DNA of 64,000 nt. Origin: Pyxidicoccus caerfyrddinensis (GTDB taxonomy: Bacteria > Myxococcota > Myxococcia > Myxococcales > Myxococcaceae). The position numbers and the translations under genes were made by a program. This document shows positions 55,076-63,897 of the stretch, one piece after another (the stretch's first letter is position 1; each line of letters opens with the position of its first letter). Under the pieces are notes generated by a model. That model did no database searches. It was not told the origin of the DNA and was given only the letters and a program-made list of their open reading frames with translations. The stretch lies in the NCBI RefSeq assembly GCF_010894405.1, contig NZ_JAAIYA010000002.1, forward strand, positions 558,001 through 622,000, given 5' to 3'.

Positions 55076-57347
55076 GCTGGACCTCACCCACTGCGACCGG
55101 GAGCCCATCCACCTGCTCGGTGGAGTGCAGCCGCACGGCGTGCTGCTGGCCTTCCGGGAGCCCGACCTCTCCGTCGCGGTGGTGAGCGCCAACGTGGAGG
55201 CGCTGCTCGGCCTTTCACCCGCCGCGCTGCGGGGCCAGCCCGTCACGCGCGTGCTGGACGCGGACTCGCTGCGGCGCGTGCGGGCCGGCACCGCCGCCGG
55301 GCCCGTGCGCGTGACGGCGGGAGGCCGCGCCTGCTCCGCGCTGCTGCACGACAGTGACGGCTTCACGGTGCTGGAATTGGAGCCCCTCACGGCCGAGGAC
55401 GCGAGGGCGGAGGAGGACGCGCTCGACGCCGTGCACCGGCTGGTGTCGCCCCTGGCGCTCGCGCGGGGCACGTCCTCGCTCCTCCAGTCCACCGCGGACG
55501 CGGTGCGCGCGCTCATCGGCTTCGACCGCGTCATGGTGTACCGCTTCCACTCCGACTGGCACGGCGAGGTGGTGGCCGAGAGCCGCGGCGAGGGCGTGGA
55601 CAGCTTCATGGGGTTGCACTTCCCCGCGAGCGACATCCCCGTCCAGGCCCGCGCCCTCTACACGCGCAACCCGCTGCGCCTCATCGCGGACGTGGACGCG
55701 CGCCCGGTGCCGATGGTGCCGCCCATGCTGCCGGACACGCAGCGCCCGCTGGACTTGTCCGGCGCCGCCCTGCGCAGCGTGTCCGAGGTGCACCTGGAGT
55801 ACCTGCGCAACATGGGCGTGCACGCGTCTTTCTCCGTGTCGCTGCTGAAGGACGGCGCGCTGTGGGGCCTCATCGCCTGCCATCACCTCTCGCCGCGCCT
55901 CGTGTCCGCCGCCCGGCGACAGGCGTGCGAGGTGCTCGCGCGACTGCTGGCCCTCCAGCTCGGCGCCGAGGAGCGTGGCGCGGAGGCCGCCTCGCGCGCC
56001 CGCCGCGCGGGCCTCCTGGGCCAGCTCGTCACCCGCCTGGGCGAGGGCCCGTCGCTGCCCGTCGCGCTGGAGGCGAACGGCGCGCTGCTGCTGGAGCTCA
56101 CCGGCGCCACCGGCGCGGCGCTGCTGCTCGGCGACGTCCTCGAGTCGGGGCCGCACGCGGACAGGGACGCGGGCGAGGCGCCCCTCCTCTTCGGGAAGAC
56201 GCCCGGCGAGGCCGAGGTGCGGGCCCTGGCCGCGTGGCTCGCGAAGGACTCCGGCATGGGCGCCACCTTCCACACCGAGCGGCTGGGGGCCCACTACGCG
56301 CCGCTGGCCGCGAGCGCGGACGTGGCCGCGGGCCTGCTCGCGGTGCGGCTGGACCCCGAGGCCCCGCGCTTCGTCCTCTGGTTCCGCCCGGAAGTGGCGC
56401 GCACCGTCACCTGGGCGGGCAACCCGCGCAAGCCCGCGGAGCCCGAGCCCGGCCATGCGCGACTGCACCCGCGCGGCTCCTTCGCCGCGTGGCGCGAGGA
56501 GGTGCGCGGCGCGAGCACTCCGTGGACGGCCGCGGACGTGGAGGCGGCGGAGTCCTTCCGCGGCGCGCTCGCGGGCGTGGTGCTGCGCTACGCGGCGGAG
56601 CTGTCCCGCCTGTCGCGCGCCCTGGCCCGCTCCAACGAGGAGCTGGAGTCCTTCAGCGGCACAGTGGGGCACGACCTCAAGGAGCCGTTGCGCGGCATCC
56701 AGCAGTACACCGCCTTCTTCCTGGAGGACCACGAGGCCACGCTGGACGCGGAGGGCCGCGAGCACCTCCAGGCGGTGGGGTGGCTCGCCCGCCGCGCCCA
56801 GGTGATGCTGGACGACCTCTTCGAGTTCAGCCGCCTCGGTCGCCTGGAGCTGGCCTGGGGCGACACGGACATGCAGGAGCTGGTGGACGAGGTGCTCATC
56901 ACCCTCACCGCGCGCCTGCGGGAGGGGCGTGTGGAGGTGCGCCTGCCGCGCCGCCTGCCTGGCGTGGCCTGCGACGCCGTGCGCATCCGCCAGGTGTGGG
57001 CCAACCTCGTGTCCAACGCGGCCAAGTACCAGGCAGCCGAGCCGCACTGGGTAGAGCTGGGCTTCTTCGGGCCAGGGGAATCCATGCCCGGCCCGGCCGA
57101 CCGCCCGGGTGCGCCCTACGTTTTCTATGTGAGAGACCCGGGCATCGGCATCGCACCGCAGTTCCACGAGGCCATCTTCGAGATGTTCCGGCGGCTGCAC
57201 CCCGCGCAGGCGTATGGCGGGGGCTCCGGCGCGGGGCTCGCGATTGCGCGCCGCCTGGTGCGCCTGCACGGCGGCGAGCTGTGGGTGGACTCCGCGCCGG
57301 GGCAGGGCTCCACCTTCTACTTCACGCTGGGCCGGGGGGCGGAATGA
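55056..57347 (+). CDS. bphP: bacteriophytochrome histidine kinase
   Basis: A 763-residue red/far-red photoreceptor. C13 (LDLTHCDREPIHLLGGVQP) is the biliverdin-binding Cys of the PAS domain. The GAF domain carries HFPASDIPVQARALY with the diagnostic Asp, and MGVHASFSVSLLKDG near the tongue-binding region. A PHY domain spans about 320-500. The kinase part has H539 in GTVGHDLKEPLRGIQQY and ATPase motifs NLVSNAAKYQAAEP and GSGAGLAIARRLVRLHGG. It is in an operon with the heme oxygenase before and a small response regulator after, with translational overlaps. The ATG is preceded by GGGAGA. Confidence 0.94.
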   Translation: MPPPAPELDLTHCDREPIHLLGGVQPHGVLLAFREPDLSVAVVSANVEALLGLSPAALRGQPVTRVLDADSLRRVRAGTAAGPVRVTAGGRACSALLHDSDGFTVLELEPLTAEDARAEEDALDAVHRLVSPLALARGTSSLLQSTADAVRALIGFDRVMVYRFHSDWHGEVVAESRGEGVDSFMGLHFPASDIPVQARALYTRNPLRLIADVDARPVPMVPPMLPDTQRPLDLSGAALRSVSEVHLEYLRNMGVHASFSVSLLKDGALWGLIACHHLSPRLVSAARRQACEVLARLLALQLGAEERGAEAASRARRAGLLGQLVTRLGEGPSLPVALEANGALLLELTGATGAALLLGDVLESGPHADRDAGEAPLLFGKTPGEAEVRALAAWLAKDSGMGATFHTERLGAHYAPLAASADVAAGLLAVRLDPEAPRFVLWFRPEVARTVTWAGNPRKPAEPEPGHARLHPRGSFAAWREEVRGASTPWTAADVEAAESFRGALAGVVLRYAAELSRLSRALARSNEELESFSGTVGHDLKEPLRGIQQYTAFFLEDHEATLDAEGREHLQAVGWLARRAQVMLDDLFEFSRLGRLELAWGDTDMQELVDEVLITLTARLREGRVEVRLPRRLPGVACDAVRIRQVWANLVSNAAKYQAAEPHWVELGFFGPGESMPGPADRPGAPYVFYVRDPGIGIAPQFHEAIFEMFRRLHPAQAYGGGSGAGLAIARRLVRLHGGELWVDSAPGQGSTFYFTLGRGAE

Positions 57348-57790
57348 TGGACCGCAGGCCCCTCCTCCTCGTGGAGGACAGCGACGCGGACGCGGTGGCG
57401 CTCGAGCGCATCGCCCGGCGGCTCCCCCTGCCGCTGCCCCTGGTGCGCGTGCGGGACGGTGAGAGCGCGCTGGAGTTCCTCTACCAACGCGGTGACTACG
57501 CGGGGGCCGCGCGGCCGGCGCTGGTCCTGCTGGACCTGCACATGCCGGGCATGGGCGGCCGCGAGGTGCTGTCCCGCCTCAAGGCGGACCCGGTGCTGCG
57601 CTGCATTCCCGTCATCATCTTCTCCAGCTCGACGGAGAAGCAGGACGTGGAGGGCGCCTACGCGGACGGCGCCAACAGCTACCTCTTCAAGCCGGAGCCC
57701 GGCGAGCAGCTGGAAGCCGCCGCGCGTGCGCTCCAGGCCTTCTGGCTCGCCGCGGCGCGGCTGCCCGGCTCGGAGGGCTCACCGGCATGA
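57344..57790 (+). CDS. single-domain response regulator (Rcp1-type) of the phytochrome operon
   Basis: A 148-residue receiver with no output domain. E11 and D12 form the acidic pocket (LLLVEDSDADAVAL) and D64 (LVLLDLHMPGMGG) accepts phosphate; IIFSSSTEKQDVEGAYADG and the conserved Lys in YLFKPEPGE complete it. This is the Rcp1/CheY-like type found just after bacteriophytochromes. The start is ATG 57344 (overlapping the phytochrome stop) or ATG 57347. It overlaps the next gene by ATGA, indicating joint translation. Confidence 0.9.
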   Translation: MMDRRPLLLVEDSDADAVALERIARRLPLPLPLVRVRDGESALEFLYQRGDYAGAARPALVLLDLHMPGMGGREVLSRLKADPVLRCIPVIIFSSSTEKQDVEGAYADGANSYLFKPEPGEQLEAAARALQAFWLAAARLPGSEGSPA

Positions 57791-59001
57791 ACCTCCGCGT
57801 GCTGCTGGTGGATGACAGCCCCGCGGACCGGCTGGCCGTGCGCCGCGCCCTGGAGCGAGACGTGGACTCGGTCTGGGTGATGGAGTCCGTCACGTCCGCG
57901 GAGGAGGCCCTGGGGCGCATCGCCGCCGCGCCGCCGGACGTGATGCTGGTGGACTACCACCTGCCGGGCATGACGGGCCTGGGCCTGCTGCGCGAGCTGC
58001 ACGCGCGCCACCCGGGCTCCGCCCCCGCGGTGGTGATGCTCACCGGCAGCGGCAGCGAGCGCGTCGCGGTGGACGCGATGAAGGCGGGCGCCCAGGACTA
58101 CCTCATCAAGGATGCCTACAGCGCGGAGCGCCTGCGCCGCAGCCTCCGAGGCGCGGTGGACACGGTGCGCATGACGCGCGAGCTGGAGGACCGCCGCGTA
58201 CGCGCCGAGCGCGCGGAGCGGGCCGCCCAGGAGGCGCTGGCCGTGCGCGACGAGCTGTTCGCCCTGGCCACGCACGACCTCAAGGGGCCGATTCAAATCA
58301 TCGCCCTCAATGCCCAGGTGCTGCGTCGCCAGTTCCCCGAGGGCGCCCTCAAGCCCTCACAGGAGTCCCGATTGGAGCACATCGTCCGCGCCGCGTACCG
58401 CATGGGCGAGCTCATCGACCACTTCCTGGAGGCGACGCGCGGCCAGGAGCAGCCGCTGCGCCGCGAGCGCCTGGACCTGCGCGCGCTGGTGGGCACCAAG
58501 GTGCACGCGCTGGAGGCCTCCGCCAGGCACCGCTTCATCCTGCACGAGGAAGGCGAGGACCTCACCGGCCACTGGGACGCCCGCGCCCTGGAGCGCGTGC
58601 TGGAGAACCTGCTGGGCAACGCGGTGAAGTACAGCGCCCCCGGCACCACCGTCACGGTGATGCTGGCCGAGGAGCGGAGCAGCCCGTCGGACGGGGTGCG
58701 GCTGGAGGTGTCCGACGAGGGCATCGGCATTCCCGCCGAGGACCTGCCCCACGTCTTCGAGCGCTTCCGGCGTGGGCGCAACGTGTCCCGGGACGTCTCC
58801 GGCAGCGGCGTGGGGCTGGCCAGCGCGCGCCGCATGGTGGAGCTGCACGGGGGCACCATCCAGGTGGAGAGCCAGGAGGGCCGCGGCACCACCTTCACCG
58901 TGCGCCTGCCGCGCGGCGCGCCCGACAGCGCGGATCCGGCGCGAGCGCAGGGGACGGACTCCGAAGCCGGTGAGGCCTCCTCGTCCGCGAGCTCCCAGTG
59001 A
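57787..59001 (+). CDS. receiver-histidine kinase hybrid of the phytochrome operon
   Basis: A 404-residue protein with an N-terminal receiver (D56 in VMLVDYHLPGMTGL; Lys in DYLIKDAY), a short coiled coil (RVRAERAERAAQEALAVRD), an H-box ELFALATHDLKGPIQII with H163, and an ATPase domain (LENLLGNAVKYSAPGTT, SDEGIGIPAEDLPHVFERF, GSGVGLASARRMVELHGG). No sensor domain is present, so it is likely driven by phosphotransfer from the phytochrome or by the response regulator. It overlaps the previous gene by ATGA. Confidence 0.9.
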   Translation: MNLRVLLVDDSPADRLAVRRALERDVDSVWVMESVTSAEEALGRIAAAPPDVMLVDYHLPGMTGLGLLRELHARHPGSAPAVVMLTGSGSERVAVDAMKAGAQDYLIKDAYSAERLRRSLRGAVDTVRMTRELEDRRVRAERAERAAQEALAVRDELFALATHDLKGPIQIIALNAQVLRRQFPEGALKPSQESRLEHIVRAAYRMGELIDHFLEATRGQEQPLRRERLDLRALVGTKVHALEASARHRFILHEEGEDLTGHWDARALERVLENLLGNAVKYSAPGTTVTVMLAEERSSPSDGVRLEVSDEGIGIPAEDLPHVFERFRRGRNVSRDVSGSGVGLASARRMVELHGGTIQVESQEGRGTTFTVRLPRGAPDSADPARAQGTDSEAGEASSSASSQ

Positions 59002-59010
59002 GCGCGCGTC

Positions 59011-59571
59011 CTACGGCACCGCGGGCACGCTGCCGCGAAGCATGAAGAAGACGACGACGCCCGTTACCGACACGTACACCCAGATGGGCGCCAGCCACCG
59101 CGTCACCTTTCGGTGCCGGGTGAACTCCTTGCGCCACGCGAAGTAGAAGGACACCAGCGCCATGGGCACCACCGGCATGGACAGCAGCACGTGGCTCGCC
59201 AGGATGGCCAGGTACAGCCCGCGCCAGTCCCCCACGTAGCGCGTGTCGCCGTGCACGTAGTGGTAGGCCAGGTAGCACACCAGGAACAGTGACGACGCCA
59301 CGAAGGCGGACACCATCAGGTACTGGTGCACCCGCTTCGCCCCGCGCTTCACCGCCACCCACCCGGCGATGAGCAGCGCCGCCGCCGTCGCGTTGAGGCC
59401 CGCGTTGACCGCCGGCAGGAAGCGCAGATCCACGCCCCCCGCGCCCCCGCGGCGCACCAGCAGCAGCCAGGCGAGGAACGACAGCGCGGCCACGGACACC
59501 ACCGCCGTGAAGGCGAAGAAGTTCCTGTCACTGACGCGCGAGGAGAGGGCGGCGGGGGCGGCGTTCGACAT
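59011..59571 (-). CDS. DUF420 (CtaM/YozB-type) membrane protein
   Basis: A 186-residue membrane protein with four or five spans: FFAFTAVVSVAALSFLAWLLL, LPAVNAGLNATAAALLIAGW, YLMVSAFVASSLFLVCYLAYHY and LAILASHVLLSMPVVPMALVSFYF. His residues in HQYLM, YHYVHGD and ASHVLLS fit the DUF420 pattern; related CtaM proteins help assemble heme-copper oxidase. The start is ATG 59571, with AGGGGATTC upstream. It converges on the phytochrome operon's last gene and is divergent from the DUF1501 operon. Confidence 0.8.
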   Translation of the reverse strand: MSNAAPAALSSRVSDRNFFAFTAVVSVAALSFLAWLLLVRRGGAGGVDLRFLPAVNAGLNATAAALLIAGWVAVKRGAKRVHQYLMVSAFVASSLFLVCYLAYHYVHGDTRYVGDWRGLYLAILASHVLLSMPVVPMALVSFYFAWRKEFTRHRKVTRWLAPIWVYVSVTGVVVFFMLRGSVPAVP

Positions 59572-59743
59572 GAATCCCCTATCTCTCGCGGCACCCACTC
59601 CGTTGCAACCGCCACCGCCTTGCAGAAACGACCTGCTCATACATGTCGCATGAGGAATTGTTGCACCGTCGTTTGATCTTCAACAGGGAAAGCCAGCATA
59701 CTCGGAAGTGGTCACCCCCGACCCCCCCTCTCGGAGGTCCCTC

Positions 59744-61759
59744 TTGGACCGTGTGCGTTGCCTCGCCGCCCTGGCCGGCGCCGCCTTCCTTCTGGCCCTG
59801 CCGGCTTCTGCTGAAGAAGCGGTCTGCGCGCCAGTCGCGAAGGTGCCCCTGGAGCGGCACCTCCGTCAGCTGTCGCTGGACCTGCTCGGCCGCCCCCCCA
59901 CCTACGACGAGTACAAGGCCGCCCAGACCAAGGGCTCCGTCGACGTGGAGGACATCCGCGCGATGATGGGCAAGGACGAGTTCTACGCCCGCATCCGCAA
60001 CTACCACCGGGCGCTGCTCCGCTCGAACCTCTCCGGGAGCGTCTTCGACAACGGCAACTCGCGCCTGAGCGGCTCGGGCGCCGCCGACAGCATCCTCGTC
60101 TTCAGCAACAACAGCTCCGCCGGGCTGCGCGGCACCAACGGCGCCGGGTGTGACTCCGCGATTGAACAGGACGCCTGCCTCACCGCGACGCAGCCGGACG
60201 CGCACGCGGCGCCCCTGCGCGAGAAGGTGCTCAAGTGCCGGGACGACATGGGCGTGCCCATGCCCGTGTCCTTCGACTACGACACCAACTTCTACAAGTG
60301 CACCGCGCTGGCCACCGCGACGAACAACGCGGTGAGCACGTGCGCTGACCTGGCCGCCAACGCCACCTGGAAGAAGTACACGTACTTCTGTGACAGGCGC
60401 GGGGCCACCATGGACTCGTTCCTCTGCCTGCCGGACCCGGGCAAGAGCACCACCGCCGCGCTGACGGTGGAGGTGACGGACGCCAACGGACGCATCACCG
60501 CCTTCGAGCATCCGAACATCCCCTCCAAGCCCACGCTGACGGACCTCAAGCGCTGCACGTTGGATTTGGACCTGAAGGACAACGTGAAGGGCAACTACGC
60601 CCCACGCCGCGGCTGCATCCAGCGCGAGGGCTATGTGATGACCGCCAAGGCGCCGTACTGGGCCACGGCCACCACGCCCGCGTCCGTCAAGGTGTGTGCG
60701 ATTGAAGCGCAGGACCGTGCGCAGAACCCGTGGACCATGGCCTCGTGCGAGGCGGCGCGCTTCACCAGCGACCGCAGCTGCGGCTGTGGTGACCGCCTGC
60801 GCCGCTGCGAGGTGAACGCGATTACGGCCCAGAACGTCCGCGCCGTGCACGACATGCGCGTGGCCGCCTTCAACGAGGAGCCGCTGCGCATCGCCGAGTC
60901 GGTGGTGAAGCGCGACGAGCCCTACTTCAACATCCTCACCACCCGCCGCTCCTTCGTGAACGGCACCCTGGCCGAGTACTACCGGCAGAAGCAGGGCGTG
61001 GGCGTCTTCAGCGTGACGTCCCCCGCGGATGCGCAGACCATCCCCGCCATCCCCTACGAGGAGAACGGCGCCTGGGTGGAGTACACGCGCGACGCGCAGC
61101 ACGCGGGCGTCCTCACCACCCCCGCCTTCCTCTACCGCTTCCCCACCCAGCGCGCCCGCGTGAACGAGTTCTACGAGGCCTTCCTCTGCAAGACCTTCTC
61201 CCCGCCGGCGGACGCCTCGCTGCCGCCCCCCGAGGACTCCTGCAACCGGCAGAACAACCTCGCGGTGCGCTGCGGCTGCAACTACTGCCACGCCACCATT
61301 GAGCCCACCGGCGCGCACTGGGGCCGCTACGCCGAGCGCGGCGCCCAGTTCCTCACGGCGGACCAGTTCCCCCGCTTCGACCCCAAGTGCCGCGACTGCG
61401 CCCTCAACGGCGACACCAACTGCGGCGGCGAGTGCAGCCAGTACGTCATGCAGGCCTACGACGGCGACGGCGCCAACAGCCTGGGCATGCTCAAGACGTA
61501 CCTGTACCGCACGGCCGACGAGGAGCAGAACATCGAGGCCGGCCCCCAGTTGCTCGTCCAGCGCATGCTGCAGACGGGCGACCTGGAGCGCTGCACGGTG
61601 AAGCGCATCTGGAACGAGTTCCTCGGCCGGCCGATGACCACCGAGGAGCAGCGCATGTACCTGACGCCGCTGTCGCAGGACTTCGCGAAGAGCGGCCACA
61701 AGCTCAAGTCGCTCATCGAGCGGGTGGTGACGACGGACGCCTACCGGAGGATTGATTAA
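59744..61759 (+). CDS. exported DUF1549/DUF1588/DUF1585-like protein with a CxxCH motif
   Basis: A 671-residue exported protein. The TTG at 59744 is preferred: GGAGG at 59733-59737 lies six bases before it, and the signal peptide (CLAALAGAAFLLALPASA) follows; an in-frame GTG at 59708 lacks this. RHLRQLSLDLLGRPPTYDEY resembles DUF1549, CGCNYCHATIEPTGAHWGRY resembles DUF1588 including a CxxCH pair, and FLGRPMTTEEQRMYLTPLS with VTTDAYRRID resembles DUF1585. This three-part pattern is known from planctomycete-type cytochrome-linked proteins. It could bind heme c. It is the first of four same-strand genes. Confidence 0.8.
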   Translation: MDRVRCLAALAGAAFLLALPASAEEAVCAPVAKVPLERHLRQLSLDLLGRPPTYDEYKAAQTKGSVDVEDIRAMMGKDEFYARIRNYHRALLRSNLSGSVFDNGNSRLSGSGAADSILVFSNNSSAGLRGTNGAGCDSAIEQDACLTATQPDAHAAPLREKVLKCRDDMGVPMPVSFDYDTNFYKCTALATATNNAVSTCADLAANATWKKYTYFCDRRGATMDSFLCLPDPGKSTTAALTVEVTDANGRITAFEHPNIPSKPTLTDLKRCTLDLDLKDNVKGNYAPRRGCIQREGYVMTAKAPYWATATTPASVKVCAIEAQDRAQNPWTMASCEAARFTSDRSCGCGDRLRRCEVNAITAQNVRAVHDMRVAAFNEEPLRIAESVVKRDEPYFNILTTRRSFVNGTLAEYYRQKQGVGVFSVTSPADAQTIPAIPYEENGAWVEYTRDAQHAGVLTTPAFLYRFPTQRARVNEFYEAFLCKTFSPPADASLPPPEDSCNRQNNLAVRCGCNYCHATIEPTGAHWGRYAERGAQFLTADQFPRFDPKCRDCALNGDTNCGGECSQYVMQAYDGDGANSLGMLKTYLYRTADEEQNIEAGPQLLVQRMLQTGDLERCTVKRIWNEFLGRPMTTEEQRMYLTPLSQDFAKSGHKLKSLIERVVTTDAYRRID

Positions 61760-62455
61760 ATGCGCCGCCTTGTCCTGACCGCCGCGCTGCTCGCGCTGGC
61801 CTCCGGCTGCCAGAAGTCGGAGGAGAAGGCCACGCCTCCGCCCCTGGATGGCCAGCTCGAGCCCGTTCCCAATCCCCACACCAACGACAACTATGAGCCG
61901 CTGCCGGACCCCGAGGCCCAGGGCGGCAGCGTGGGCCGTGCCCCGCGCCGGCTCACCGTGTCCCAGTTGGACGCAGCCATCCTCAACGCGGTGGGCCGCC
62001 GCTGGGTGACGCCGGATGGCCGTGACGGCATCGACGTGCGCGCCTCGTCGCTGGGCCGCGCGGACTTCGCGCTCGTCTCCAGTGAGAACACCGAGCCCAA
62101 CCTCGTCTTCGCCAAGTTCCTCGAGGACGGCGCGCGCTACGTCTGCCTGGAGCAGTCCAAGGCGGAAATCGCGCAGGCGGACCCCGCGCTGCGCACGCTC
62201 AGCCGCACGCTGCCCGGCAAGTGGGACGACCTGCGCAAGCTCACCGACGCGCAGGTGCGCGAGTTCCTCGTCTACAACTCCACGCGCTTCTGGGGTTCGC
62301 CGCTGACGGGTGACGAGCTGACGAAGTGGGTGGGCCTCTTCACCCAGGCGGCGACGCGGGTGGAGACGCTGGCGGGAACCACCAAGAAGCGGGACCAGGT
62401 GCTGGCGTTGGTGTGTATCGCCATGCTGACCGACCCGCGCTTCATCACCTACTGA
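61760..62455 (+). CDS. lipoprotein of the DUF1501 operon
   Basis: A 231-residue lipoprotein (lipobox LTAALLALASGC). The middle has APRRLTVSQLDAAILNAVGRRW, reminiscent of the start of DUF1587/1592-like domains that accompany DUF1588/1585, and the rest (DLRKLTDAQVREFLVYNST, ETLAGTTKKRDQVLALVCIAML) is helical. It starts at the first base after the previous stop. Its role is unknown, but it seems to supply a domain that partners with the preceding protein. Confidence 0.7.
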   Translation: MRRLVLTAALLALASGCQKSEEKATPPPLDGQLEPVPNPHTNDNYEPLPDPEAQGGSVGRAPRRLTVSQLDAAILNAVGRRWVTPDGRDGIDVRASSLGRADFALVSSENTEPNLVFAKFLEDGARYVCLEQSKAEIAQADPALRTLSRTLPGKWDDLRKLTDAQVREFLVYNSTRFWGSPLTGDELTKWVGLFTQAATRVETLAGTTKKRDQVLALVCIAMLTDPRFITY

Positions 62456-62472
62456 GCTTGGGAGAGCCTGCG

Positions 62473-63885
62473 ATGAAGAAGAACAACCGCGACGAGAACT
62501 TCCTCCCCGAGCGCCGCACCTTCCTCAAGGCCGCCGCCGGTTTCATGGGCTCCACGCTGCTGGGCGGGATTCCCTTCCGTGCCTTCGCCCAGGCCGCGGA
62601 GCTGGCTCCGGCGGACCGGTGCTTCGTCTTCGTGTACTTCAGCGGCGGCTGGGACCAGCTCCTCGCCTTCGACCCGAGAGACCCGGACGAGTTCACCGCC
62701 GACCGCGCGTCGGAGACGAAAATCCTCCCCGGCTACAACCTCATCAACGACTCGCGCTTCTCCTCGCGCCCCATCCTCCCGGATGAGCGCTCCGGCGCGG
62801 GCCGGCCCAACATCGACTTCGGGCCCGCGGTGGGTGAGCGGCTGGCGTCGCACTACGATTTGATGACGGTGGTGCGCGGCATCAACATGAACACGCTGGG
62901 CCACGAGGTGGGCTACCGGTACTTCCTCACCGGCAAGCTCCCCATCGGCAGCGCCGCGCGCGGCTCCTCCACGGCCACGGAAATCGTGGGCCAGATGAAG
63001 CCGCGGGTGCCCATCGCCTCCATCTCCTACAACGTGGAGTCGTACAACGACCGCTACGGGGGCTACGCCAACGCGTTGCGCGTCAGCCGCCGCGACGATT
63101 TGCTCCTCACGCTGCGGCCCAGCGCGGCCAGCCAGCAACTGGACAGCGAAATCGAGAAGCAGCTCGTGGACTTTCGCGGCCAGCCCATCAACTGCGAGCA
63201 GGCGGCGTACGGCACGCGCGGCGTGGGCACCACCTACTCCAACAGCCGGGACCAGATGCAGCAGGTGCTGTCACAGGGGCTGGAGAAGTCCTTCCAGTTC
63301 CAGGACACCACCAACCCGGAGATGGAGGCGGTGCGCACGCGCTACGGCCTGGCCACCACGGGCTCCATCGACAACGAGGCGGGCCGCGCTGCGACGGTGG
63401 CCACCGCGCTGAAGAAGGGCATCGCCCAGTGCGTCACCATCAACCTCACGGGCGGCCTGGACACGCACTTCGGCACCCAGCTCACCCACGCCAGCAACCA
63501 GCGCCGTGGCTTCGACGCGCTCGCCAGCCTGGTGGACGACCTGCGCGCCAGCCCGCACCCGTCGGGTGGTAACTTCATGGACCACACCACCATCATGGTG
63601 TTCTCCGAGTTCGCCCGCACGCCGCTCATCAACGCCTCCGGCGGCAGAGACCACCACCTGTGCAGCTCCGCCCTCCTCATGGGCGCGGGCATCAAGCACA
63701 ACTACGTCTTCGGGAAGAGCGGCGACATCGGCATGTCGCCGGGCACGTTCGACCTGCGCACCGGCGCCGCGGACCCGAACGGCTCCAACATCTTCCCCGA
63801 GCACGTCATCGCCACGGTGCTCGCCTCGGCGGGCCTCGACTACAGCATCACCCGCGTGGACCCGTTGCGTCCCATCCTCGCCTGA
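62473..63885 (+). CDS. DUF1501 family exported protein
   Basis: A 470-residue protein of the DUF1501 (twin-arginine exported, sulfatase-like) family. A Tat-like signal is in RRTFLKAAAGFMGSTLLGG. FVYFSGGWDQLLAFDPRD and IAQCVTINLTGGLDTHFG match the family's metal-site regions (GGWD and GGxDTH), and MVFSEFARTPLINASGGRD with DHHLCSSALLMGAG is the conserved end region. Metal dependence is expected from the alkaline-phosphatase-like fold. GGGAGA precedes the ATG. It lies in an operon with DUF1588-type partners, as in related genomes. Confidence 0.85.
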   Translation: MKKNNRDENFLPERRTFLKAAAGFMGSTLLGGIPFRAFAQAAELAPADRCFVFVYFSGGWDQLLAFDPRDPDEFTADRASETKILPGYNLINDSRFSSRPILPDERSGAGRPNIDFGPAVGERLASHYDLMTVVRGINMNTLGHEVGYRYFLTGKLPIGSAARGSSTATEIVGQMKPRVPIASISYNVESYNDRYGGYANALRVSRRDDLLLTLRPSAASQQLDSEIEKQLVDFRGQPINCEQAAYGTRGVGTTYSNSRDQMQQVLSQGLEKSFQFQDTTNPEMEAVRTRYGLATTGSIDNEAGRAATVATALKKGIAQCVTINLTGGLDTHFGTQLTHASNQRRGFDALASLVDDLRASPHPSGGNFMDHTTIMVFSEFARTPLINASGGRDHHLCSSALLMGAGIKHNYVFGKSGDIGMSPGTFDLRTGAADPNGSNIFPEHVIATVLASAGLDYSITRVDPLRPILA

Positions 63886-63897
63886 GCCGTCATCCGC

